Shown piece by piece: positions 1 through 5,344 of a stretch of DNA of 5,344 nucleotides. The notes beneath the pieces were generated by a model. The model saw only the letters and a program-made list of their open reading frames with translations. It made no database searches and was not told where the DNA came from. The stretch is from Acetatifactor sp. (lineage in GTDB: Bacteria > Bacillota > Clostridia > Lachnospirales > Lachnospiraceae), in contig JAILPF010000588.1 in assembly GCA_024699575.1 (NCBI GenBank), positions 1 through 5,344 on the forward strand. The letters run 5' to 3'. The position numbers and the translations under genes are program-made. Position 1 is the first letter of the stretch, and each line of letters begins with the position of its first letter.

Positions 1-1065
1 GCCTCCAACCACGCGGTTTTCCTCATAAAGCACCAATGCTTGTCCCGGTGTGGATGCTCGCTGTGGCTCATCAAAAATACATTCCAATGTGTCAGTGTCT
101 ATCATTCGGATTGTTGCCGGAGCGCCCTTATGATTATAGCGGATTTTCGCCATGACGCGCATTTCTCCTGCAAGCTCCAGAATGGACATAAAATTCAAAC
201 GATTTGCCACTACCCGGTTAGAAAAAAGGCTTTCGTTATCCGAAAGAACAACCTCATTTGTTTCCGGGCGGATTTCCTTTACAAAAACCGGATAGCCAAG
301 TGCCAGATTTAAGCCTTTACGCTGTCCAATCGTATAATATGGAATTCCTTTGTGTCTTCCCAGAATTTCACCTGCTTCGTTCACAAAATTCCCCGGTAAA
401 ATTGGCTTATCACTGTTTTCTGCAATAAATTTACCATAATCGTTATCCGGAATAAAACAGATTTCCTGACTATCCGGCTTGTTTGCCACCTGCAATCCGA
501 TTTCTTCTGCAATTTTACGAATTTCATCTTTCGTATACTCACCTACCGGCATCAGCGTATGAGAAAGCTGTTCCTGATTTAAGTTATAAAGAGCATACGT
601 CTGGTCTTTCGCCTGTGTTACAGCATTAAGCAGGGTGTACCTTCCATTTGGAAGCTGTGTTACCTTTGCATAATGTCCGGTTGCAATATAATCTGCGCCA
701 ATCTCCATAGAACGCTTTAACAATGCTTCCCATTTTACATACCGATTGCAGGCAATACACGGATTTGGTGTCCTGCCTGCAAGATACTCTGCAAGAAAAT
801 AATCCATGACATTTTCCTTGAAATCCTGTTTGAAATTCATCACATAATAAGGAATATCAAGCTGTGCTGCCACTCTTCTGGCATCGTCAACCGCACTTAA
901 ACCGCAGCATCCGCCATTTTCCTCCTGGACAGCGATTTCTTCATCCTGCCAAATCTGCATGGTGACACCAATAACGTCATAGCCATCTTTTTTTAACAAA
1001 TAGGCAGCCACGGAGGAATCCACTCCTCCGGACATGCCTACAACTACTTTTTTAGTATTCTTCAT
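1..1065 (-). CDS. mnmA: tRNA-specific 2-thiouridylase MnmA (3' end cut by window edge)
   Basis: MnmA activates U34 of tRNA-Lys, -Glu and -Gln with ATP and inserts sulfur to make 2-thiouridine in the cytoplasm. The window holds 355 codons with no stop. The reading ends ...[12 protein letters not shown], which is near the usual C-terminus, so only a few residues are missing. Visible features are the PP-loop SGGVDSS at residues 12-18, the first catalytic Cys C103 within NPCIACN, the second catalytic Cys C203 within DSQEICFI, the tRNA-binding ATGHYAK stretch near 129-135, and TIGQRKGL near 245-252. C103 and C106 form a CxxC pair. The ATG at 1065 is chosen because it gives the standard start [14 protein letters not shown] and has a GAGGG site 8 nt upstream. 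The start lies inside iscU (14-bp overlap), so translation is probably coupled. Its place behind iscS fits direct sulfur supply by that desulfurase. The family call is very secure. Confidence 0.97.
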   Translation of the reverse strand, partial: MKNTKKVVVGMSGGVDSSVAAYLLKKDGYDVIGVTMQIWQDEEIAVQEENGGCCGLSAVDDARRVAAQLDIPYYVMNFKQDFKENVMDYFLAEYLAGRTPNPCIACNRYVKWEALLKRSMEIGADYIATGHYAKVTQLPNGRYTLLNAVTQAKDQTYALYNLNQEQLSHTLMPVGEYTKDEIRKIAEEIGLQVANKPDSQEICFIPDNDYGKFIAENSDKPILPGNFVNEAGEILGRHKGIPYYTIGQRKGLNLALGYPVFVKEIRPETNEVVLSDNESLFSNRVVANRLNFMSILELAGEMRVMAKIRYNHKGAPATIRMIDTDTLECIFDEPQRASTPGQALVLYEENRVVGG

Positions 1066-1489
1066 CCTCTTCGCCCTCGCTGATGTCTGCTTTTGGCTTC
1101 TGTAATCCTTCGATTTTAATACCATGCTTTTCAGCGTAATCCCAAAGAGCTGCATGAATTGCCTCTTCTGCTAACAGGGAACAGTGTACTTTTACCGGTG
1201 GAAGTCCGTCTAAAGCTTCCATAACTGCCTTGTTTGTTACCTGTAAAGCTTCCTGAATCGTCTTTCCCTTTACTAATTCGGTTGCCATACTGCTGGTTGC
1301 AATCGCTGCTCCACAGCCAAAGGTCTTAAATTTACAGTCTTGAATGATACCATTATCATCAATATCTAAATACATTCTCATAATGTCGCCGCACTTTGCG
1401 TTACCTACAGTACCAACACCACTGGCACCCTCGATTTCTCCTACATTTCTTGGATTTGTAAAATGATCCATTACCTTTTCGCTATACAT
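1052..1489 (-). CDS. iscU: Fe-S cluster assembly scaffold, IscU / clostridial NifU type
   Basis: This 145-residue scaffold builds [2Fe-2S] or [4Fe-4S] clusters from sulfur supplied by IscS and passes them to apo-proteins. It is a single IscU/NifU N-terminal domain. The three ligand cysteines are C33 (NAKCGD, with D35), C59 (FGCGAA) and C103 (VHCSLL, with H102). LPPVK at 96-100 is the segment that the HscA chaperone recognises in proteobacterial IscU, yet no hscA or hscB is in view. The zinc-site insertion typical of Bacillus SufU is absent, so this is IscU-type, not SufU. There is no C-terminal Nfu domain. The protein ends in an acidic tail, EGEEDEEY (138-145). The ATG at 1489 has AGGAGG 7 nt upstream (1497-1502). 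A 98-bp gap to iscS shows no convincing promoter or terminator. By convention the clostridial form is often named nifU. Confidence 0.95.
   Translation of the reverse strand: MYSEKVMDHFTNPRNVGEIEGASGVGTVGNAKCGDIMRMYLDIDDNGIIQDCKFKTFGCGAAIATSSMATELVKGKTIQEALQVTNKAVMEALDGLPPVKVHCSLLAEEAIHAALWDYAEKHGIKIEGLQKPKADISEGEEDEEY
1074..1078 (-). promoter_or_regulatory. mnmA ribosome binding site inside iscU
   Basis: The minus strand reads GAGGG here, 8 nt before the mnmA ATG at 1065. These bases also encode Glu-Gly of the acidic IscU tail (EGEEDEEY). A second purine run, GAGG, touches the ATG directly and is too close to act as the site. This site supports the mnmA start inside iscU. Confidence 0.6.
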
Positions 1490-1587
1490 GTTCTTTCCTC
1501 CTGCAATCTATCTGTTTTTCACTAATTTTTCTAATATTCTATCTTCCCTGCTGTTTTAGCAAGCCACTGGTTTTTTACAATTTCAAA

Positions 1588-2784
1588 TTAAGCTTCCTGT
1601 GGAATATTGTTTTTTGCCACAAAATCCTCATATAATGGTGACATGCTTCTTAGTCTGGCTACAATTTCCTTTAATGCTTCTACAACAAAATCAATCTCTT
1701 CCATAGTTGTTTCATCACTCAAAGTTAAGCGCAGGGAACCATGGGCAATTTCATGCGGCAATCCAATCGCCAATAAAACATGAGACGGATCAAGAGAACC
1801 GGAAGTACATGCAGAACCACTGGATGCACAAATTCCCTTCTGGTCTAACATAATCAAAAGAGATTCCCCTTCTATAAACTGGAAACTAAAATTCACATTG
1901 TTTGGCAAACGGTCTGTTCTATGTCCATTTAAACGAACATATGAAACTTCTTTTAAAATCCTGTCAATCAAATGGTCTCTTAATTTGATTTCATGCTGTA
2001 TACGTTCTTCCATTGTTGCTGCTGCAATCTCAGCTGCCTTGCCAAGTCCAATAATGCCAGGTACATTTTCTGTACCAGCTCTTCTACGACGCTCCTGTGA
2101 TCCACCATGAACAAAGGAACGAAGCTTCAAGCCTTTACGGATATATAAGAATCCAATACCCTTTGGTCCATTTAATTTGTGACCACTGGCACTTAACATA
2201 TCAATATGCATTTCGTCTACATTGATTGGCAAATGACCATATGCCTGTACTGCATCGGTATGGAATAAAATACCGTGCTCCTTTGCAATCTCACCAATTT
2301 CTTTGATTGGCTGAATTGTACCGATTTCATTATTGGCAAACATAACAGAAATCAAAATGGTTGTCGGGCGAATTGCCTTTTTTAACTCATCCAGCTTGAT
2401 AACACCATTTTCATCTACATCAATATAGGTTACTTCTACACCCTGTTTCTCTAAATATTCACAGGTATGCAAAATTGCATGATGCTCAATTTTAGAAGTA
2501 ATGATGTGATTTCCTTTTTCCTTGTAAGCCTCTACGGTAGCTTTAAGCGCCCAGTTATCCGACTCTGAACCACCGGCAGTAAAGTAAATATCCTTCTCGG
2601 CTGCACCTAAGGTCTTAGCAATAGCCGCTCTTGCATCTTCAACTACTGTACGGTTCTGGGATGCAAAGCTATATACACTGGATGGGTTACCAAATTTCTC
2701 TGTAAAATAAGGAAGCATTGCTTCTACAACCTCTGGTTTTGTCTTTGTTGTTGCTGCATTATCTAAATAAATGACTTTATTCAT
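1588..2784 (-). CDS. iscS: Cysteine desulfurase, group I (IscS/NifS)
   Basis: This 398-residue PLP enzyme converts L-cysteine to L-alanine and holds the sulfur as a persulfide for IscU and probably MnmA. Visible features are the N-terminal LDNAATTK; EHHAIL at 100-105 with H101, the residue stacking on PLP; NNEIGT at 151-156; HTDAVQ at 175-180 with the PLP-nitrogen Asp D177; the Schiff-base lysine K203 in SASGHK; and catalytic C326 in SSGSACTSGS. The long flexible loop around that Cys marks group I rather than the SufS group. The C-terminal SPLYEDF (382-388) matches the IscS tail that docks IscU. The length is normal for the family. The ATG at 2784 lies 15 bp past the iscR stop, and its weak ribosome site (AAGGCGGG, 2793-2800) touches that stop, suggesting coupling. 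NifS is an equally used name. There are no nitrogenase genes in view, so a housekeeping role is inferred. Confidence 0.96.
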   Translation of the reverse strand: MNKVIYLDNAATTKTKPEVVEAMLPYFTEKFGNPSSVYSFASQNRTVVEDARAAIAKTLGAAEKDIYFTAGGSESDNWALKATVEAYKEKGNHIITSKIEHHAILHTCEYLEKQGVEVTYIDVDENGVIKLDELKKAIRPTTILISVMFANNEIGTIQPIKEIGEIAKEHGILFHTDAVQAYGHLPINVDEMHIDMLSASGHKLNGPKGIGFLYIRKGLKLRSFVHGGSQERRRRAGTENVPGIIGLGKAAEIAAATMEERIQHEIKLRDHLIDRILKEVSYVRLNGHRTDRLPNNVNFSFQFIEGESLLIMLDQKGICASSGSACTSGSLDPSHVLLAIGLPHEIAHGSLRLTLSDETTMEEIDFVVEALKEIVARLRSMSPLYEDFVAKNNIPQEA

Positions 2785-2799
2785 CTTCTTTTCCCGCCT

Positions 2800-3267
2800 T
2801 TAACATAAAATATTGTCTTTCTTTTTTTCTTTGCCTGCCGCAGCTTGTACCTCGCGACTTTCTTCTACAAGCTCCGAAAGCATAAGGTTATCAACAACCT
2901 CATTTATACTATCACTTATACGCTTCCACACATATTTTGTGACACATACATCAGATGCGTGACAGCTTGGTCCACCTATGAGTTCCGCACAGTCTACCGG
3001 ATTTAAGTCACCCTCTAGTGCTCTTAAAATATCACCAACAGAAATCTCTTCGGCCGGACGTGTCAACACATAACCGCCCCTAGCACCTCTGGTACTTTCA
3101 ACAATGCCTGCCCTTTTCAGCTTTGCAATGAGTTGCTCCAGATAGCTAATGGAAATGCTTTGCCTTTCTGCAATGCCACTCAAAGCAACCGCTTCATCGT
3201 CTCTGCTGTGCAATGCTAAATCCAACACTGCCCGCAAACCATAGCGCCCTTTTGTGGATAGCCTCAT
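2800..3267 (-). CDS. iscR: Rrf2-family transcriptional regulator, IscR-like
   Basis: This 155-residue protein is most likely an Fe-S-sensing repressor of its own iscR-iscS-iscU-mnmA operon. The Rrf2 winged helix begins MRLSTKGRYGLRAVLDLAL. The helix-turn-helix runs about 28-59 with SYLEQL at 41-46 (E44 matches E43 of E. coli IscR), and the wing is RGARGGYVL at 60-68. The cluster loop carries C93, C102 and C108 (CX8CX5C). The residue equivalent to E. coli ligand H107 is K111 here, so the fourth ligand is not the canonical His; H103 is one candidate. These cysteines argue against CymR, which lacks them. The C-terminal tail is charged (KEKKK) and ends in Cys. The ATG at 3267 is chosen over an in-frame GTG at 3294 because AGGAGGTG lies just upstream and the protein then starts at the family's conserved MRLSTKGRY. 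Confidence 0.93.
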   Translation of the reverse strand: MRLSTKGRYGLRAVLDLALHSRDDEAVALSGIAERQSISISYLEQLIAKLKRAGIVESTRGARGGYVLTRPAEEISVGDILRALEGDLNPVDCAELIGGPSCHASDVCVTKYVWKRISDSINEVVDNLMLSELVEESREVQAAAGKEKKKDNILC

Positions 3268-3272
3268 ACAGA

Positions 3273-3280
3273 CACCTCCT
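3273..3280 (-). promoter_or_regulatory. iscR ribosome binding site
   Basis: The minus strand reads AGGAGGTG, with the AGGAGG core 7 nt before the ATG at 3267. It sets the iscR start and excludes the upstream GTG at 3294, which has no comparable site and would place this ribosome site inside the coding region. Confidence 0.9.
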
Positions 3281-3311
3281 ATGAATTCTATCACTTGGTC
3301 TTTCTTATTTG

Positions 3312-3366
3312 AAATCCAAGTATTTTAATTCCTACTATTTTAATTCCTATCAAAACACTTGGATTT
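3312..3366 (-). repeat. Perfect 10-bp inverted repeat in the iscR leader
   Basis: AAATCCAAGT at 3312-3321 and its exact complement ACTTGGATTT at 3357-3366 enclose a 35-nt loop in the untranslated leader of the iscR transcript. Further CTTGG or CCAAG words occur at 3294-3298 and 3370-3374. It could be an RNA stem in the leader or paired protein-binding half sites on DNA. No known riboswitch or T-box core is recognisable. Confidence 0.6.
3321..3349. repeat. 14-bp direct repeat in the iscR leader
   Basis: TATTTTAATTCCTA occurs at 3321-3334 and 3336-3349 without a mismatch, a period of 15 bp. On the transcript strand each unit reads TAGGAATTAAAATA. Both copies lie inside the loop of the 10-bp inverted repeat, well downstream of the promoter. 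The function is unknown; a regulator-binding array or a recent slippage duplication are both possible. Confidence 0.7.
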
Positions 3367-3395
3367 GACCCAAGACTTATCTTACCATGACCCAA
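3366..3395. promoter_or_regulatory. Candidate operator: TGACCCAA direct repeat flanking the -10 box
   Basis: TGACCCAA occurs at 3366-3373 and again at 3388-3395, exactly 22 bp apart (about two helical turns). One copy lies in the -35/-10 spacer and the other covers the predicted start of transcription, bracketing the -10. Repression from such sites would suit autoregulation by the adjacent Rrf2 protein. The repeat and its position are seen directly; binding by IscR is an inference, and the sites do not simply match the E. coli IscR consensus. Confidence 0.5.
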
Positions 3396-3407
3396 TCTAT
3401 ATGTCAA
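3379..3407 (-). promoter_or_regulatory. Sigma-A promoter of the iscR operon
   Basis: On the minus strand there is a perfect -35 TTGACA (3407-3402), a 17-bp spacer and a -10 TAAGAT (3384-3379). An A/T-rich stretch lies just upstream (3409-3420). Transcription would start near 3372, giving a leader of about 105 nt before the iscR ATG. No other promoter is obvious further down the operon, so it probably drives all four genes. Confidence 0.85.
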
Positions 3408-3466
3408 GCTATAAAATAACGTGCACACTGCCTTGAAAAAAGTATCTATATTCCCCCTTGCAAACA

Positions 3467-3496
3467 TGAATACAAATTCTTATTTCTGAATACAAT
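3467..3496 (+). promoter_or_regulatory. TGAATACAA repeat pair; possible sporulation sigma-E promoter
   Basis: TGAATACAA occurs at 3467-3475 and 3487-3495, 20 bp apart, just before the flippase gene. Compared with the Bacillus sigma-E consensus, GAATACA (3468-3474) fits 5 of 7 positions of the -35 KMATATT, and AATACAAT (3489-3496) fits CATACANT except for the first base, with a 14-bp gap. Transcription would start near 3503, leaving only about 16 nt before the ATG, which is short. B. subtilis spoVB is sigma-E controlled, which fits. The promoter role is tentative; no good sigma-A promoter is seen here. Confidence 0.3.
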
Positions 3497-3504
3497 AGAG
3501 CATC

Positions 3505-3510
3505 AGGAGG
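3505..3510 (+). promoter_or_regulatory. Ribosome binding site of the flippase gene
   Basis: AGGAGG lies 8 nt before the ATG at 3519. It excludes the in-frame TTG at 3513, which would be only 2 nt from this site. Confidence 0.9.
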
Positions 3511-3518
3511 ATTTGCCG

Positions 3519-5024
3519 ATGAAGAAAAATCGAGTGCTTTACGGCACTTTAATTCTTACCCTTGCGGGATTTCTAACCCGAATTATGGGCTTTTTTTATA
3601 AAATATTCTTATCAAATACCCTATCCGAAAAAAATCTCGGACTATATCAACTAGTATTTCCTGTCTATGGTATCTGCTTTACTCTCTATGCCTCTGGTAT
3701 CCAGACCGCAGCTTCCCAGATGGCTGCCAATCATCCGGACAAACGCCGTGTACTGCTTAGTAGTATCCTCTGTTCTCTTACTATTGCCGGATTTTTATCA
3801 TTTCTGGTTTATTTCAAAGCAGACTTTATCGCAAAAACCTTTCTTTTAGAGCCTGCCTGTGCAAGCTCCCTTCGTGTACTATCTTTTGTTTTTCCTTTTT
3901 GTGGAATTACGGCCTGTATCAACGGCTACTATTACGGGTTAAAAAAAACAGCTACCCCTGCGCTCGGACAGCTGTTAGAGCAAATCATCCGCATTATAGC
4001 AGTCTATGGTTTGGCAGTACTCCTTGGCAAAGGGCAACTAAAAGTCACCTGCGAATTAGCTGTATTCGGTGTCGTACTGGGAGAAATCGCTGCCAACTTT
4101 TTCAGTCTTGCCTCCCTTTTTTTCTTTCCTCCCAAAAAAATACAGCCTGCATCCCATCTGCGTTCAACCCAAAGCATTTTAAAACAGCTCCTTTTACTAG
4201 CACTTCCACTAACTTCTACCCGTTTAATCATTAATCTGCTAAATAGCGGTGAATCTGTCCTGATACCGCATATGCTAAAAAGCTACGGATTGACTGCTAC
4301 AGAAGCCTTGAGCCTGTACGGTGTTTTACACGGCATGGCTCTTCCTTTTATTCTATTTCCCACTGCCATTACCAATGCTTTAGCGCTCCTTTTACTTCCA
4401 ACAGTTTCTGAAGCACAGGCATCCAGACAGACCAGCCGGATTCAAAGCATTGGCAACTTAACAGTCAAATACAGCCTGCTGATTGGTCTTTTTTCGACCT
4501 GCGTTTTTCTTCTCTTTGGAAAAAGCTTTGGAAATATTTTTTTCCATAACACAGCGGCAGGTCATTTGATGATGATTCTGGCATGGCTTTGTCCTTTTTT
4601 ATATCTTTCCACTACCCTCGGTAGTATTATCAATGGACTTGGGCAAACCCATCTGACCTTTATCAATACCATTGTCGGACTTACCATCCGCCTTGCCTTT
4701 CTCTTTTTTCTTGTGCCAAGACGAGGCATCCATGGCTATTTGACCGGACTTTTAATCAGCCAGCTTATCATTGCCCTTCTAGATTTTCAGGCAGTGCATC
4801 AAAGCTTTACACTTTCCTTTCATCCGGTCGACTGCCTGTTAAAGCCCTGTATTGTGTTGATTTTTTCCGGCTTTTTCTTCTATCAGGGCTTTACTTACTT
4901 TTCTTCCCTTACCAACTGTAGTACCTTTGTTTTACTGCTGGCAACCTGCCTTTTGTTTAGTGCGACATATTTTGCTTTGCTTTTTGTTTTGGGAGTGGTA
5001 CAAAGAGAGGACTTTCGTTTGTAA
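3519..5024 (+). CDS. SpoVB/MurJ-like lipid-linked oligosaccharide flippase (MOP superfamily)
   Basis: This 501-residue integral membrane protein probably moves a lipid-linked cell-wall or polysaccharide precursor across the cytoplasmic membrane. The start MKKNRVLYGTLILTLAGFLT followed by RIMGFFYKIFLS and GLYQLVFPVYGI (41-52) is characteristic of the SpoVB group. About 14 hydrophobic helices can be traced, roughly at 8-31, 43-63, 78-100, 117-140, 151-170, 178-203, 221-242, 265-292, 314-336, 348-372, 381-399, 403-423, 441-461 and 466-494. Charged loops include KKTATP (142-147) and SEAQASRQTSR (297-307). The length is close to B. subtilis SpoVB (about 518). The gene is divergent from the iscR operon across about 250 bp and shares no pathway with it. 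Whether it acts in spore cortex synthesis (SpoVB), peptidoglycan growth or capsule export cannot be told from sequence, so no symbol is given. A palindrome starts 3 bp after its TAA stop. Confidence 0.88.
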   Translation: MKKNRVLYGTLILTLAGFLTRIMGFFYKIFLSNTLSEKNLGLYQLVFPVYGICFTLYASGIQTAASQMAANHPDKRRVLLSSILCSLTIAGFLSFLVYFKADFIAKTFLLEPACASSLRVLSFVFPFCGITACINGYYYGLKKTATPALGQLLEQIIRIIAVYGLAVLLGKGQLKVTCELAVFGVVLGEIAANFFSLASLFFFPPKKIQPASHLRSTQSILKQLLLLALPLTSTRLIINLLNSGESVLIPHMLKSYGLTATEALSLYGVLHGMALPFILFPTAITNALALLLLPTVSEAQASRQTSRIQSIGNLTVKYSLLIGLFSTCVFLLFGKSFGNIFFHNTAAGHLMMILAWLCPFLYLSTTLGSIINGLGQTHLTFINTIVGLTIRLAFLFFLVPRRGIHGYLTGLLISQLIIALLDFQAVHQSFTLSFHPVDCLLKPCIVLIFSGFFFYQGFTYFSSLTNCSTFVLLLATCLLFSATYFALLFVLGVVQREDFRL

Positions 5025-5027
5025 AAC

Positions 5028-5340
5028 TTCCGATTTGTCGAGATGTTGAAATAAAAAATTATAATACAAGTAGCCAGCCCTGTGGTGTGGGATTAGGTTT
5101 TGTTTGCTGCACGCTCCTCCTTACCTAACTTTTAAGAGTTGCTAGAAAAATCTCGGCAGCGGCCTCGATTCACAAAAATCTCGGCAGCGGCCTCGATTTT
5201 AAGCAACTCTAAAAAGTGGATGTTCGGACTCGCTTTCGCAAATGCAAACGAAACCTAATCCCACACCGCAGGGCTGATTTACTGCAATTTTACTTTTTTT
5301 ATTCCAGCATCTCGCCATAGATGTGTGTGAAAAGTCGGAA
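5028..5340. repeat. Long imperfect palindrome (about 313 bp), possible MITE-like element or structured RNA
   Basis: This stretch has no gene. Its two arms match in four blocks in the same order: A, 5028-5033 with 5335-5340 (6/6); B, 5039-5058 with 5295-5314 (18/20); C, 5075-5107 with 5244-5276 (31/33); D, 5128-5143 with 5202-5217 (15/16). Weaker similarity links B to C, and the right arm has about 15 extra bases between A and B. Both block C mismatches and one in block B become U.G pairs if the plus strand is transcribed. The apex (5144-5201) holds a tandem repeat. It begins just after the flippase stop and would fold into a very large hairpin, so it may end transcription from either side. 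Four bases remain to the right of block A, so target duplications cannot be judged and the element may continue. No transposase is present. Confidence 0.85.
5146..5198 (-). repeat. Two identical 25-bp units at the palindrome apex, each a tandem-G.A hairpin on the minus strand
   Basis: The units at 5146-5170 and 5174-5198 are identical and separated by 3 bp. Within each, 22 bases (5149-5170, 5177-5198) form a symmetric hairpin. Read on the minus strand there is an outer AATC/GATT stem, a GA/GA internal loop, an inner GGC/GCC stem and a CGCT loop. The C-GA-G context is one known to favour sheared tandem G.A pairs in RNA. On the plus strand the internal loop is TC/TC, which is less stable. The 5' half of one copy can also pair with the 3' half of the other. 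The units are more GC-rich than their surroundings. Confidence 0.85.
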
Positions 5341-5344
5341 CCTT

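Noticed and set aside
40..312. 90-codon open frame on the plus strand
   Set aside because: It lies antisense inside mnmA, has no ribosome site, and its Cys/His-rich translation resembles no family I know.
1490..1587. Internal promoter or terminator between iscS and iscU
   Set aside because: The best pair (TTGCTA, 15 bp, TAGAAT on the minus strand) is weak, and the only hairpin is a 4-bp stem with no U-run.
1898..2110. 70-codon open frame on the plus strand
   Set aside because: It is antisense to the conserved central part of iscS and shows no start signal.
3268..3294. Upstream GTG start for iscR adding nine residues
   Set aside because: The extension would translate through the AGGAGGTG site and precede the family's conserved MRLSTKGRY start.
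3268..3372. T-box or other known riboswitch in the iscR leader
   Set aside because: The leader is only about 105 nt, with no T-box core sequence and no terminator hairpin with a U-run before iscR.
3513..3518. Upstream TTG start for the flippase
   Set aside because: It is only 2 nt from AGGAGG; the ATG at 3519 has proper 8-nt spacing.
3899..4234. Open frames on both strands inside the flippase gene (also 3667-3849 plus, 4004-4231 minus)
   Set aside because: They are out-of-frame shadows of a well-supported membrane-protein gene and lack ribosome sites.
5035..5065. Promoter at TATAAT (5060-5065) within the left arm
   Set aside because: The only upstream candidates, TTGTCG at 19 bp and TTGAAA at 8 bp, are poorly spaced or weak, and no gene follows.
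5146..5198. CRISPR array
   Set aside because: There are only two units with a 3-bp gap, so no spacers are present, and there are no cas genes.
5028..5340. 6S RNA or group II intron fragment
   Set aside because: The long hairpin superficially recalls 6S RNA, and GTG-rich bases recall an intron end, but no recognisable conserved core of either is present and the size does not suit 6S.

Overview
This 5.3 kb window looks like chromosome from a spore-forming Firmicute of class Clostridia, probably Lachnospiraceae or a close relative. The reasons are AGGAGG-type ribosome binding sites, moderately AT-rich codons, a clostridial iscR-iscS-iscU(nifU)-mnmA gene order and a SpoVB-like flippase. The genus cannot be fixed from the sequence alone.

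Left part, minus strand (positions 3407 down to 1): an iron-sulfur and tRNA-thiolation operon. A strong sigma-A promoter (TTGACA, 17 bp, TAAGAT) drives iscR, an Rrf2-family regulator, then iscS (cysteine desulfurase), iscU (Fe-S scaffold) and mnmA (tRNA 2-thiouridylase). iscR and iscS are 15 bp apart, iscS and iscU 98 bp apart, and iscU overlaps mnmA by 14 bp. The genes form one pathway. IscS takes sulfur from cysteine as a persulfide, which can go to IscU for cluster assembly or to MnmA for s2U34 of tRNA. IscR presumably senses cluster status and represses its own operon. The last few codons of mnmA lie beyond the left edge. The iscR promoter and its roughly 105-nt leader are dense with repeats: TGACCCAA twice, 22 bp apart around the -10 box; a 14-bp sequence twice, 15 bp apart; and a perfect 10-bp inverted repeat enclosing the latter.

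Middle, plus strand (3519 to 5024): a divergent gene for a 501-residue, about 14-helix MOP-superfamily lipid/oligosaccharide flippase of the SpoVB/MurJ type. It has no clear housekeeping promoter. A TGAATACAA repeat pair just upstream loosely fits a sporulation sigma-E promoter.

Right part (5025 to 5344): no gene, but the most unusual structure in the window. Three bases after the flippase stop codon a roughly 313-bp imperfect palindrome begins, with four matching blocks (70 of 75 positions paired). At its apex are two identical 25-bp units. Read on the minus strand, each folds into a symmetric hairpin with a tandem G.A motif. It may be a MITE-like element, an unrecognised structured RNA, or a large bidirectional terminator. 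The sequence alone does not decide.
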